Shown: positions 26,042 through 34,852 of the stretch, one piece after another | How the letters are laid out: each line of letters opens with the position of its first letter | Numbering within the stretch: position 1 is the stretch's first letter | Source of the DNA: Rhodobacterales bacterium | Lineage (GTDB): Bacteria; Pseudomonadota; Alphaproteobacteria; Rhodobacterales; Rhodobacteraceae | Assembly: GCA_026400355.1 (NCBI GenBank) | Contig: JAPLPE010000014.1 | Span: forward strand, 24,244 to 88,243 | Direction of reading: 5' to 3' | Length of the DNA stretch: 64,000 bases | Program-made: the position numbers and the translations under genes | The notes under the pieces: generated by a model | The model's input: the letters and a program-made list of their open reading frames with translations, nothing else | Databases searched by the model: none | Told to the model about the DNA's origin: nothing

Positions 26042-26928
26042 CCGCGCTTCTGACCACACCGATGCCGCCTGCCCCGCGACAGCGCGGCCCGCTGTGGTTT
26101 GCCTGGCGACGGTTCCGGGCCAACAAGGCGGCCGTCGTCGGGGGGATCGTTCTCGGCGTGATCACGCTTCTTGCGATCCTCGCGCCACTGGTGACCAAGA
26201 CCGGACCGAACGATCAGGCCTTTCTGACAGAGAATCTGTTTCCGCCCTCCTGGGATCATTGGTTCGGTGTGGATGATCTGGGCCGGGATTTCTGGACGCG
26301 GATCGTCTATGGTGCGCGGGTGTCGCTGACCATCGGCTTCGCGGCGGCAACCTGTTCGGTGCTGATCGGCATCCCGCTCGGTGCGATTGCGGGGTATTAC
26401 GGGGGCCGGGCGGATTGGCTCATCATGCGCGTGATCGAGATATTCTCGGTCGTGCCGCCCCTTTTGGCTGCGATGCTGCTGGGGGCTCTGACGCAGGGCG
26501 GGTTTCTGACCATTGTGGTGATTGCGGCGCTGTTCGGCTGGGTGCAGGTGTGTCTGCTCGTCCGGGCGCAGATCAAAGCGTTCAAGGAAAAGGAATTCGT
26601 ACGGGCGGCGCAGGCGCTGGGGGCCTCGCCCGGCTACATCATCCGTCGTCACCTGATCCCCAATGCGATTTCGCCGATCATCGTGGGCTTTGTGCTAGCG
26701 ATTCCGCTGGCGATGATGCTGGAGGCGTCCCTTTCCTTCCTTGGCGTGGGGATACCGCCGCCGACACCCAGCTGGGGACAGATGATCAACGTCGGCATGA
26801 ATTTCATGTATTTCTACTGGCATATGGCTGTGTTCCCGACGGCGGCGCTGGCCATCACGGTGATGGCCACCACCCTGTTCGGGGACGGGCTGCGCGATGC
26901 CCTTGACCCCACATTGAAAGGGGCCTGA
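26038..26928 (+). CDS. ABC importer permease, OppC/DppC type
   Basis: A 296-aa permease that pairs with OppB. It has the N-terminal OppC_N segment (FRANKAAVVGGIVLGVITLLAI), the periplasmic DDLGRDFWTRIVYGARVSL signature and the EAA loop RAAQALGASPGYIIRRHLIPN (each in outline). It ends five bases before the PLP-enzyme gene, so the whole set is one operon. Confidence 0.92.
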   Translation: MTALLTTPMPPAPRQRGPLWFAWRRFRANKAAVVGGIVLGVITLLAILAPLVTKTGPNDQAFLTENLFPPSWDHWFGVDDLGRDFWTRIVYGARVSLTIGFAAATCSVLIGIPLGAIAGYYGGRADWLIMRVIEIFSVVPPLLAAMLLGALTQGGFLTIVVIAALFGWVQVCLLVRAQIKAFKEKEFVRAAQALGASPGYIIRRHLIPNAISPIIVGFVLAIPLAMMLEASLSFLGVGIPPPTPSWGQMINVGMNFMYFYWHMAVFPTAALAITVMATTLFGDGLRDALDPTLKGA

Positions 26929-26933
26929 CGCCC

Positions 26934-28124
26934 ATGTCCGACAATCTCAAAGACCTTTTCCTGCTGGACCCCGAGGTCGTGTTTCTGAACCACGGATCCT
27001 TCGGGGCCTGCCCGAAGCCTGTGTTCGAAGCCTATCAGGCCTGGCAGTTGAAGCTTGAACGTCAGCCAGTGGCCTTTCTTGATCCGATACGCGGTTATGC
27101 GGCATGGATGCGGGATGCACGGGCAGCGCTGGCGGGGGAATTGGGGGCGGCACCTGACGATCTGGTGGGCGTGATGAACGCGACGGTGGGGCTGAACATC
27201 GTCGCGCAGTCGCTGAACCTCCAGCCCGGGGACGAGATCCTGACAACGGATCACGAATATGCGGCGCTGGAGAAGACATGGGCCTATGTCTGCCGCAAGA
27301 CAGGCGCCAAGATCGTCTTCGTCACGGTCCCCTTGCCGCTGTCGACCGAGGCGCAGTTCACGGATGCCATTCTGGCCGGGATGACGGAGCGGTCCAGGGT
27401 CCTGTTCCTGAGCCACATCACTTCGGCTACTGCGTTGCTGTTTCCCATCGAACGGGTGGTGGCCGAGGCGCGGTCGCGAGGTATCTTGTCTGTGATCGAC
27501 GGGGCGCATGTGCCGGGCCATGTCCCGCTGAACCTCGACGCGCTGGGGGCGGATTTCTATTCAGGCAACTGCCACAAATGGCTGATGGCGCCGAAGGGTT
27601 CGGCATTTCTGCATGTCCGGCGGGAATTGCAGACCATGATCAATCCGCTCGTCATCTCGCATGGCTGGACCGAGGATCTGCATGAATCAGGTGCCAAGGG
27701 CATGTTCGGCAACACGCCCTTCATCGATTCGATTGAGATGCAGGGGACGCGCGATCCGGCGGCTTGGCTGACCGTGCCGGACGCAATCCGGTTCCGGAAG
27801 GACGAAAACTGGTCCGAGGTCGCGGCCCGCTGCCGCGATCTGGCACAGGAGACGGGAGCCCGCGTGGCGGCACTGACGGGGCTCACGCCCTTCTCCTCGC
27901 CCGAATTCTGTGCACCGCAGATGGTCGCGATGCCGGTGCCCCGGACTGATCCCAAGGCGTTGCAGGTGGCGCTGATGGAGCGTTGGAAGATAGAGATCCC
28001 CTGTTTTGACTGGAAAGATCACACGGTCGTGCGGGTTTCGGTGCAGGGCTACAATACCAAGGCAGAGATGGATATGCTGGTGGAGGCGCTCTCCGCCCTC
28101 TTGACGCTGGAGCGCGCAGCCTGA
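26934..28124 (+). CDS. Class-V PLP enzyme (isopenicillin-N-epimerase-like aminotransferase fold)
   Basis: A 396-aa PLP enzyme. NHGSFGACP lies near residue 20; DHEYAALEKTW and DGAHVPGHVPL (cofactor Asp) follow; the PLP lysine is in SGNCHKWLMAPKG (about residue 213). The isopenicillin-N-epimerase-like group includes epimerases, desulfurases, lyases and aminotransferases, so the reaction is open. Its place as the last gene of the importer operon suggests that the imported compound carries an amino group. No other gene in the sugar-acid cluster needs PLP. Confidence 0.82.
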   Translation: MSDNLKDLFLLDPEVVFLNHGSFGACPKPVFEAYQAWQLKLERQPVAFLDPIRGYAAWMRDARAALAGELGAAPDDLVGVMNATVGLNIVAQSLNLQPGDEILTTDHEYAALEKTWAYVCRKTGAKIVFVTVPLPLSTEAQFTDAILAGMTERSRVLFLSHITSATALLFPIERVVAEARSRGILSVIDGAHVPGHVPLNLDALGADFYSGNCHKWLMAPKGSAFLHVRRELQTMINPLVISHGWTEDLHESGAKGMFGNTPFIDSIEMQGTRDPAAWLTVPDAIRFRKDENWSEVAARCRDLAQETGARVAALTGLTPFSSPEFCAPQMVAMPVPRTDPKALQVALMERWKIEIPCFDWKDHTVVRVSVQGYNTKAEMDMLVEALSALLTLERAA

Positions 28125-28158
28125 CCTATGGGCGGGCCTGAACTGAGGTGCTTGCCCG

Positions 28159-28887
28159 ATGCGATCGAACACTGCCCTGCTTTACCTGGAACCCCGCGAG
28201 GCAGGCACGCGTGGCGCGGCTGTGCTGGATGCGCTGGCAGGGATGATCGAACGGGCCGGGCTGCAGGTGGGCGACCGCCTGCCGCCCGAGGTCCAGCTGG
28301 CGCAACAGCTGGGGGTGGGCCGGTCGACGATGCGCGAGGCGCTGAACCGCTGGGAAGGGCTTGGCATCATCCGGCGGCGGCGCGGCGACGGGACCTATCT
28401 GTCGGCAAGGGTGCAGACGTCGGCCGGGGCCGTTCCGGTGATGGTTCAGCTTGAAGGGGCGGCGCTCTTGCGGCTGATAGAGGTGCGGCGGAGCCTTGAG
28501 AATGACGCGGTACGGAAAGCCGCGGTCGCCGCGACCCCGGCGCAGAGGGTTGAGATCGGGACGCTCTGCGATGAATTGCTGGGCATCATTGCGCGGGGCG
28601 AAAACTACCGCGAGGCAGACTGGGCCTTTCACGGCGCGATCTATGATGCGACTGGGAATCCGATGTTCGGACAGATACTGCGAAGGCTGGACGAGATGAT
28701 GGAGCGGAGCGCCGAAAGCCCGTTCTCGCGCCCGGCCTTCGGTCTGTCGAGCTTTCCTCTGCACCTTGATCTGTCCGAAGGGATCCTCGCGGTCGATCCA
28801 GACCGCGCGGGGGTGGCGATCAACGCGATCCTCGATTCGGTTGAATCAGAAATCCGGGACATGATTGGCCTGTCTGGCCAGCCGTAA
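28159..28887 (+). CDS. FadR-family (GntR/FCD) transcriptional regulator
   Basis: A 242-aa regulator. The winged helix-turn-helix covers about residues 20-85 (GDRLPPEVQLAQQLGVGRST, then GIIRRRRGDGTYL). The C-terminal all-helical FCD domain has the metal-ligand pattern with Asp/His in ADWAFHGAIYDATGN, followed by later His at FPLHLD. Such FCD domains bind small organic acids and release DNA on binding. As the only regulator in the cluster it likely controls the sugar-acid and transport operons. Confidence 0.88.
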   Translation: MRSNTALLYLEPREAGTRGAAVLDALAGMIERAGLQVGDRLPPEVQLAQQLGVGRSTMREALNRWEGLGIIRRRRGDGTYLSARVQTSAGAVPVMVQLEGAALLRLIEVRRSLENDAVRKAAVAATPAQRVEIGTLCDELLGIIARGENYREADWAFHGAIYDATGNPMFGQILRRLDEMMERSAESPFSRPAFGLSSFPLHLDLSEGILAVDPDRAGVAINAILDSVESEIRDMIGLSGQP

Positions 28888-29012
28888 TCCGGCTGAGGTG
28901 CCCGACACGCGTGCCACTTGTTTTTCTCCCCTTCCGGGTCTGCGGCCCGTCAGGGGTTTGCGCCTTCGGCTGAGGTGCTTGCACGACAAAGAAATTATGG
29001 GGCAGACTCTCG

Positions 29013-29050
29013 CCCCCCCAGTTTCTATCTTGTCCAAATATCTTGGGGGG
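29013..29050 (-). repeat. Intergenic repeat, family A, copy 4
   Basis: On the minus strand this reads CCCCCCAAGATATTTGGACA followed by AGATAGAAACTGGGGGGG, bounded by C6 and G7. It matches the cores at 3583, 5993 and 8044. It sits in the convergent gap between the FadR-type gene and gcvP. Confidence 0.6.
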
Positions 29051-29062
29051 AGCGCGGGACGC

Positions 29063-29083
29063 GCAGGGGGCAAAGCCCCCTGC
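29063..29083 (-). terminator. Perfect 9-bp hairpin after gcvP
   Basis: GCAGGGGGC-AAA-GCCCCCTGC lies 11 bases past the gcvP stop. It is a strong stem with a three-base loop but no T-run, so terminator activity is inferred. It could serve both converging transcripts. Confidence 0.55.
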
Positions 29084-29094
29084 AACGCTCGTAT

Positions 29095-31935
29095 CTATTC
29101 CGCGGCCTCCATGTAGCTTTCCACCGGCGGGCAGATGCAGATCAGGTTCCGGTCGCCGTAGACATTGTCGACCCGGCCGACGGGCGGCCAGTACTTGTCC
29201 ACCCGAAAAGCGCCGGGGGGGAAGCAGCCTTGTTCACGAGGGTACTTGCGGGTCCAGTCGGCGACCAGATCCTCGACAGTATGGGGGGCGTGCCGGAGGG
29301 GGGAGTCCTCGGAAGAGATGTCACCTTGTTCGACCGCCCGGATTTCTTCGCGGATGGCGAGGAGGGCGGTGATGAAGCGGTCGATTTCGGCCTTGGTCTC
29401 GGATTCCGTGGGTTCGACCATGAGCGTGCCGGCGACGGGCCAGCTCATCGTGGGGGCATGGAAGCCATTGTCGATCAGGCGTTTGGCGATGTCGTCCACG
29501 GTCACTCCGGCCTCGGCAAAGGGCCTTGTGTCGAGGATGCATTCATGGGCCACGCGGCCCCGGTTGCCCATGAAGAGGACGTCATAGCTGCCGCGCAGGC
29601 GCGCTGCGATGTAGTTGGCGTTCAGGATAGCCACGCGGGTGGCCTGGGTAAGGCCGCGGCCGCCCATCATGAGGCAATAGGCCCAGGAGATGAGCAGGAT
29701 CGAGGCTGAGCCGTACGGGGCCGCTGAGACGGGGCCTTCGGCTCCTCCGGTTTCGGGGTGGCCGGGGAGGTAGGGGGCGAGGTGAGCCTTGACGCCGATG
29801 GGTCCCATGCCGGGGCCGCCGCCCCCGTGGGGGATAGCGAAGGTCTTGTGCAGGTTGAGGTGGCTCACGTCCGAGCCGATCTCGCCGGGTTTCACGAGGC
29901 CAACCATAGCGTTCATGTTGGCCCCATCGAGATAGACCTGACCGCCGTGGTCATGGGTGATGGCGCAGATTTCGCGCACCGTTTCTTCGAACACACCGTG
30001 GGTCGAGGGGTAAGTGATCATGCAGGCGGCGAGTCTGTTGCCTGCTGCTGCGGCCTTTTCGCGAAAATCGTCAAGGTCGACGTCACCGTTGGAGGCGGAT
30101 CTGACGACGACGACCTGCATGCCGGCCATCTGGGCCGAGGCGGGATTGGTGCCATGGGCCGAGACGGGGATAAGGCAGACGGTGCGGCCATGGTTGCCCT
30201 GGGCGCGGTGGTAGGCCTGGATGGTGAGGAGGCCCGCGTATTCGCCCTGCGCGCCCGAGTTCGGCTGCATGGACATCGCGTCGTAGCCGGTGATGGTGCA
30301 GAGCTTGGCTGCGAGGTCGTCGATGGCTTCCTTGTAGCCGAGCGCCTGATCGGGGGGGACGAACGGGTGGAGCGTGCCGAATTCAGGCCAGGTGATGGGC
30401 ATCATCTCGGCTGCGGCGTTCAGTTTCATCGTGCAGGAGCCGAGCGGGATCATCGCGCGGTCAAGCGCGAGATCGCGATCTGACAGGCGGCGCATGTAGC
30501 GCATCATTTCGGATTCTGCACGGTTCATGTGGAATACGGGGTGGGTGAGGTATTCGGAGGTGCGCAGCATCGCTTTGGGGAAGCCGAGGTCGGCGCGGTG
30601 GGGGGGCGCGACATGGATGCCGAAGGCGCGCAGGACCCGATGGAGGACCTGTTCATCGGTCGTTTCGTCCAGTGTGATACCGACGCAGTCATTGCCGATC
30701 TTGCGCAGGTTGACGCCTTCGGCGCGGGCGGCGGCGAGGATGCCGGCCTGACCCACGCCGACCTCGACCGTGATGGTGTCGAAGAAGGCCTTGGGTGCGA
30801 CCTTGGCCCCGGCGACGCGGAGCGCCTTGGCGAGGCGGACGGTGTGGAAATGGACGCGTTCGGCAATGGCGCGCAGGCCGCGGGGGCCGTGGAAGACCGC
30901 GTAGAACGAGGCCATGACGGCGAGGAGTGCCTGGGCGGTGCAGACGTTCGACGTGGCCTTTTCGCGGCGGATGTGCTGTTCGCGGGTCTGGAGCGAGAGG
31001 CGGTAGGCCTTGTTTCCGCGCGCGTCGATGGAAACGCCGACGATCCGGCCGGGCATGGCACGCTTAAGGTCGTCCTTGCAGGACATGAAGGCGGCATGGG
31101 GGCCGCCATAGCCCATCGGCACGCCGAAGCGCTGGGACGAGCCGATGGCGATGTCGGCGCCCATGGCGCCGGGTTCCTTGAGCATGGTCAACGCAAGGAG
31201 GTCGGTGGCCACGATGGCAATGGCCTTGGCGGCGTGGAGCGCCTCAATCTCTGGGGTGAAGTCGCGGATGTGGCCCAAGGTGCCGGGGTACTGGAAGATG
31301 GCGCCAAAGACCTTGGCGGTGTCGAGCGCCTCGGGCGCGTCCACGATGACCTCGATCCCGAGGGGCAGGGCGCGGGTCCGGATGACGGCGATGGTCTGGG
31401 GGTGGCAGCCCTGGTCGACGAAGAAGCCCTTTGCCTTTGACTTGGCAGTGCGTTCGGCCATGGTCATGGCTTCGGCCGCTGCGGTCGCCTCGTCCAGAAG
31501 CGAGGCATTGGCGACGGGGAGGCCCGTCAGGTCGGCGACCATGGTCTGGTAGTTCAGAAGAGCCTCGAGCCGGCCTTGCGCGATTTCGGGCTGGTAGGGG
31601 GTGTAGGCCGTGTACCAGGCGGGGTTTTCGAGAATGTTGCGCTGGATCGCGGGGGGCGTGACGGTGCCGTAGTAGCCTTGCCCGATAAGCGAGGTCATGA
31701 CCCGGTTCTTGGCACCCACTTCGCGCATCTTCGCCAGAAGCTCGTGTTCGGCCAGCGGGGCCCAGTCGAGCGGCTTGTCCTGCCGGATCGAAGACGGGAC
31801 AGTCTGGTCGATCAGCTCGTCAAGACTGGCCACGCCGACGGCCTTGAGCATCGCCTCCATCTCTGTCGGCGACGGGCCGATGTGGCGGCGGTTGGCAAAA
31901 TCGTAAGGGTTATAGTCGGTGGGCGAGAAGGTCAT
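29095..31935 (-). CDS. gcvP: Glycine dehydrogenase (decarboxylating), P protein
   Basis: A 946-aa P protein, the usual single-chain length. It decarboxylates glycine with PLP and passes the aminomethyl group to the lipoyl arm of GcvH. The PLP lysine is in [14 protein letters not shown] (about residue 700 of the second half). Other family marks are FRRRHIGPS-like NRRHIGPSP at the start and [14 protein letters not shown]. It is the last gene of the riboswitch-led gcv operon, separated from gcvH by a small gene of unknown function. Confidence 0.97.
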   Translation of the reverse strand: MTFSPTDYNPYDFANRRHIGPSPTEMEAMLKAVGVASLDELIDQTVPSSIRQDKPLDWAPLAEHELLAKMREVGAKNRVMTSLIGQGYYGTVTPPAIQRNILENPAWYTAYTPYQPEIAQGRLEALLNYQTMVADLTGLPVANASLLDEATAAAEAMTMAERTAKSKAKGFFVDQGCHPQTIAVIRTRALPLGIEVIVDAPEALDTAKVFGAIFQYPGTLGHIRDFTPEIEALHAAKAIAIVATDLLALTMLKEPGAMGADIAIGSSQRFGVPMGYGGPHAAFMSCKDDLKRAMPGRIVGVSIDARGNKAYRLSLQTREQHIRREKATSNVCTAQALLAVMASFYAVFHGPRGLRAIAERVHFHTVRLAKALRVAGAKVAPKAFFDTITVEVGVGQAGILAAARAEGVNLRKIGNDCVGITLDETTDEQVLHRVLRAFGIHVAPPHRADLGFPKAMLRTSEYLTHPVFHMNRAESEMMRYMRRLSDRDLALDRAMIPLGSCTMKLNAAAEMMPITWPEFGTLHPFVPPDQALGYKEAIDDLAAKLCTITGYDAMSMQPNSGAQGEYAGLLTIQAYHRAQGNHGRTVCLIPVSAHGTNPASAQMAGMQVVVVRSASNGDVDLDDFREKAAAAGNRLAACMITYPSTHGVFEETVREICAITHDHGGQVYLDGANMNAMVGLVKPGEIGSDVSHLNLHKTFAIPHGGGGPGMGPIGVKAHLAPYLPGHPETGGAEGPVSAAPYGSASILLISWAYCLMMGGRGLTQATRVAILNANYIAARLRGSYDVLFMGNRGRVAHECILDTRPFAEAGVTVDDIAKRLIDNGFHAPTMSWPVAGTLMVEPTESETKAEIDRFITALLAIREEIRAVEQGDISSEDSPLRHAPHTVEDLVADWTRKYPREQGCFPPGAFRVDKYWPPVGRVDNVYGDRNLICICPPVESYMEAAE

Positions 31936-31944
31936 GGCGCTGCC

Positions 31945-32274
31945 TCAATTCTTGGGGTCTGCATACCTTTCGACCAGCGAAAGGCCTATCGAGCCATCTT
32001 TGCCAATCGAAAGGTCTTTGAACGTAAAGACACCGATGTAACCGTCCCGATCAAATTTACCGGGAACGTCTCTTTGCATTACGACGAGTGGTTCGTTTCG
32101 TAGGGCTTCGACAAATTCTTGATAGCGTTTGCCGTCCAGCTTGGCCCCGTTCATCGGATCGAAGTAGCCAACTGGTCCCCTGCGCCAACTATTATGGATG
32201 ACAGCTAGCCATCGCCCCTCAACGCACGCGACCCACCTGCCGCGTTCGCCACCAATGTGAACACGTTTTGCCAT
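31945..32274 (-). CDS. Hypothetical protein embedded in the gcv operon (109 aa)
   Basis: A 109-aa frame, MAKRVHIGGERGRWVACVEG at the start, sits five bases after the gcvH stop and nine before gcvP. I recognise no domain. It has no signal peptide or membrane segment; it is basic at the N-terminus with aromatic residues (Trp, Phe, Tyr). Codon use is visibly less GC-rich than its neighbours (AAA, GAA, CAT, TTT codons are frequent), which suggests recent gain. No Shine-Dalgarno site is seen, so it may depend on coupling from gcvH. Tight spacing makes a real gene plausible. Confidence 0.6.
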   Translation of the reverse strand: MAKRVHIGGERGRWVACVEGRWLAVIHNSWRRGPVGYFDPMNGAKLDGKRYQEFVEALRNEPLVVMQRDVPGKFDRDGYIGVFTFKDLSIGKDGSIGLSLVERYADPKN

Positions 32275-32279
32275 TTGAA

Positions 32280-32642
32280 CTAGCTGATCAGGTCCTGATA
32301 TTCGTCTTCATCCATGAACTGGTCGATGACCGACACATCATCTACCTTGATCTTGAAGAACCAGCCCGCACCGAGGGGGTCGTCGTTCACGAGGCCGGGC
32401 TTGTCGGTGAGTTTGTCGTTGACCTCGATGATTTCGCCATCGACGGGGGAGAGGATGTCGGAGGCGGCCTTGACGCTTTCGATGACGACGACTTCGTCGC
32501 CTTCGGCCACCATGGCCTCGATCTCGGGCAGTTCGACGAAGACGACATCGCCAAGCTGGGTGGCGGCGTGTTCGGTGATGCCGACGACGATCGTGTCATC
32601 GCCTTCGACGCGCAGCCATTCGTGATCTTCGGTGAATTTCAT
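32280..32642 (-). CDS. gcvH: Glycine cleavage system H protein
   Basis: A 120-aa lipoyl carrier protein. The lipoylated lysine is in VIESVKAASD (Lys58). The opening FTEDHEWLR and C-terminal GAGWFFKIK are standard. It shuttles the aminomethyl intermediate between the P, T and L proteins. It follows gcvT after 10 bp. Confidence 0.97.
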   Translation of the reverse strand: MKFTEDHEWLRVEGDDTIVVGITEHAATQLGDVVFVELPEIEAMVAEGDEVVVIESVKAASDILSPVDGEIIEVNDKLTDKPGLVNDDPLGAGWFFKIKVDDVSVIDQFMDEDEYQDLIS

Positions 32643-32652
32643 GGGGAAGTCC

Positions 32653-33786
32653 TCAGCGTTTGTAGGAAGTGGGAAAAAGGGGAAGGGGGGCGACGGCGAG
32701 GGGCAAGCGTTTGCCGCGCACCTCTCCGGTCAGGGTGGTGCCGGGGGCGGCATGGGTTGCGGGGACATAGCCCATGGCGATGGGGGCGTTGACCGAGGGG
32801 CCGAAGCCGCCGGAGGTGATTGTGCCTACGGGTGTGTCGCCGTCGTAAAGGGCTGTGTTTTCACGCATGGGGGCGCGGCCTTCGGGGCGGAGGCCGACGC
32901 GGGTGCGGGCGGGGCCGGAGCCAAGTTCGGCCAGGATGCGGGATGCGCCGGGGAAGCCGCCCTGGCGGGCGCCGCCGGTACGGCGGGATTTCTGAATGGC
33001 CCAGGTCAGACCCGCTTCGACCGGGGTGGTCGTGGTGTCGATCTCGTGGCCGTAGAGGCAAAGCCCCGCTTCAAGGCGGAGCGAGTCGCGGGCGCCAAGG
33101 CCGATGGGCAGGACGGCGGAGGTGGCGAGGAGGCTGCGGGCGCAGGCGAGGGCATGGGTTTCGGCGACCGAGATTTCGTAGCCGTCTTCGCCGGTGTAGC
33201 CCGAGCGCGAGACCCAGAGATCGCCGAAATCCGACGGGAAGATGCCCACATCCATGAAACGCATGCTGGCCACGGGTGAGCAAAGCGCGGCAAGGACGAA
33301 TTCTGCGGCAGGGCCTTGCAGCGCCAGAAGGGCGCGGTCGGTGACGGGGATCACCTCGGCCACCTGCGACAGATGAGTGGTCAAATGGGCGATGTCGGCG
33401 GATTTGCAGGCGGCGTTTACGACGACGAAGAAGTGGTCGCTCCGGTTGGCGAACATCAGGTCATCCAGGATGCCGCCTGCATCGTTTGTGAAGAGGCCGT
33501 AACGCTGGCGGCCCTGCGGGAGGGAGAGGACGTCAACGGGCATCAGCGCCTCGAACGCGAGGGCGAGGGTGGGCATGTCGATGCGTGGGCGGAGGATGAC
33601 CTGACCCATGTGGCTGACGTCGAAGAGGCCGGCTGCGGCACGGGTGTGGAGGTGTTCCTTCATCACGCCGGCAGGATAATGGACCGGCATGTCGTAGCCT
33701 GCGAAGGGCACCATGCGGGCGCCAAGGCTGACATGGAGGTCATGCAGCGGAAGCTGCCTGAGGTCGTGGTCGTCAAGGTCGGTCAA
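32653..33786 (-). CDS. gcvT: Glycine cleavage system T protein (aminomethyltransferase)
   Basis: A 377-aa aminomethyltransferase that moves the methylene group from GcvH to tetrahydrofolate. Family sequence begins LHDLHVSLGARMVPFAGYDMPVHY (in outline) and includes GLFDVSHMGQ and the catalytic-region Asp in FVVVNAAC. I place the start at TTG 33786, with GGGGGAGGCGG just upstream. The ATG at 33831 adds 15 residues that do not fit and would enter the riboswitch expression region. The operon is preceded by a tandem glycine riboswitch. Confidence 0.93.
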   Translation of the reverse strand: MTDLDDHDLRQLPLHDLHVSLGARMVPFAGYDMPVHYPAGVMKEHLHTRAAAGLFDVSHMGQVILRPRIDMPTLALAFEALMPVDVLSLPQGRQRYGLFTNDAGGILDDLMFANRSDHFFVVVNAACKSADIAHLTTHLSQVAEVIPVTDRALLALQGPAAEFVLAALCSPVASMRFMDVGIFPSDFGDLWVSRSGYTGEDGYEISVAETHALACARSLLATSAVLPIGLGARDSLRLEAGLCLYGHEIDTTTTPVEAGLTWAIQKSRRTGGARQGGFPGASRILAELGSGPARTRVGLRPEGRAPMRENTALYDGDTPVGTITSGGFGPSVNAPIAMGYVPATHAAPGTTLTGEVRGKRLPLAVAPLPLFPTSYKR

Positions 33787-33861
33787 ATGCCGCCTCCCCC
33801 AAACTGCCGACCGCAAGGGGCCGGGCACCATTCTGGCGGGGATTGCGCCCTGCCTTGCGAT

Positions 33862-34040
33862 GCCCCCTCTGTCCTGACCCCATTGGGGGCGCCTGAGATC
33901 GTTATCCCTTCGGCGGGTGCCTTGGCACCACTCTCCAGAGTTTCTTTGTCAGAACGGTCCCTTGCGCCTGAGAGTTTACCGGGGCGGTTGCTCCTTCGGC
34001 ACCGTTACGCGGGGCTGCCCCCTTGTGCCGGATTCTCCCG
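33862..34040 (-). promoter_or_regulatory. Tandem glycine riboswitch
   Basis: On the minus strand two aptamers follow one another. Aptamer I starts with GGGAGAATCC (34039) and has GTGCCGAAGGAGCAA (34002-33988) and CTCTCAGGCGCAAGGGAC (ending near 33957). Aptamer II starts with GGAGAGTGG (33936) and has CGCCGAAGGGATAAC (33915-33901) and CTCAGGCGCC...GGTCAGGAC (33897-33871). These GCCGAAGG and CTCAGG elements are diagnostic. It leads the gcvT-gcvH-gcvP operon; in this family glycine binding usually turns expression on. About 75 bases separate it from the gcvT start. Confidence 0.95.
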
Positions 34041-34118
34041 ATCTGACGACCCATCGCTAGCCTGTTGCGGGGGGCGCTGGCAAGGGGGTTGCTGGTGCGA
34101 GGTTGACAGGGACGCGGA

Positions 34119-34137
34119 CTGCCTCACCTTGAGGCAG
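34119..34137. promoter_or_regulatory. 8-bp inverted repeat ahead of the 34160 gene
   Basis: CTGCCTCA-CCT-TGAGGCAG is a perfect 8-bp inverted repeat with a 3-base spacer, between the riboswitch and the next plus-strand gene. A TTGACA lies at 34103-34108. It may be an operator, or a hairpin in the leader. Confidence 0.35.
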
Positions 34138-34159
34138 CAAGAAGCCGGGACAGCACAAC

Positions 34160-34849
34160 GTGTTCATCGTCACGCCAAAGACCGTAAATGCGCCTGCTGC
34201 TCTCAAGATGAAGCAGGTGCCGCGCAAGTTCGTGAACCGTGTCAGCCTGTTTCCGCGCGCGGGGCAGGGGCAGGGCACGACACTGCGGATGTTGTTCGAG
34301 GTGCAGGCCCTCCGCTACATCCTGCCACTGTTGCCGATTCTGGCGATCGGGCTGATCTGGCAAAACACCGCGCTGGCGCTGGCACAGGCGCCGATCCTGA
34401 TGGTGTTGTTGATCGGGCTGGTCGAGATGAAGCTGTTGCGGCTGTCGCCCAAGGCGCGGGCGGCGCTGATCGATGAGACGGGGGCGGAGCGGGGGCTCGA
34501 CATGTTGCGGGTGCGGTCGGTGTCGATGCTCACGCGGATTGCAGCGGGGCAGGGGATCACATCAGGGATGCTGCATCTGGTGGTGGAACAATCGGAATTG
34601 GCGCGGCTGCCACCCCTGACCTATGTCTCGGTCCAGTTCGAGCCGGAGGGGGGCGTGCCGGTGTTTCTGGACTTGTCGAAGGCTGAGATGGCGATGATCC
34701 GACAGGAATTGCTTGCCGCCCCGCTGGACGAGCAGGCATTGTACCGGATAAACATGAGGCAATCCAAATCACTCCGGATGACGAATCTTGATCCGGCGCA
34801 GGTGTCAGCCCATGCGCGGCTTGCGGCGCTGATGGGGTCAGCCGGCTAA
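34160..34849 (+). CDS. Hypothetical protein with two membrane segments
   Basis: A frame of up to 229 aa from GTG 34160; an ATG at 34208 gives 213 aa. Two hydrophobic segments (RYILPLLPILAIGLIW and PILMVLLIGLVEMKLL) form a hairpin near residues 52-85, with a soluble, Arg/Glu-rich C-terminal domain of about 130 residues (SARARLAAL-like end). No domain is recognised. No clear ribosome site supports either start. It is convergent with the VWA gene, 3 bp between stops. Confidence 0.6.
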   Translation: MFIVTPKTVNAPAALKMKQVPRKFVNRVSLFPRAGQGQGTTLRMLFEVQALRYILPLLPILAIGLIWQNTALALAQAPILMVLLIGLVEMKLLRLSPKARAALIDETGAERGLDMLRVRSVSMLTRIAAGQGITSGMLHLVVEQSELARLPPLTYVSVQFEPEGGVPVFLDLSKAEMAMIRQELLAAPLDEQALYRINMRQSKSLRMTNLDPAQVSAHARLAALMGSAG

Positions 34850-34852
34850 GGA

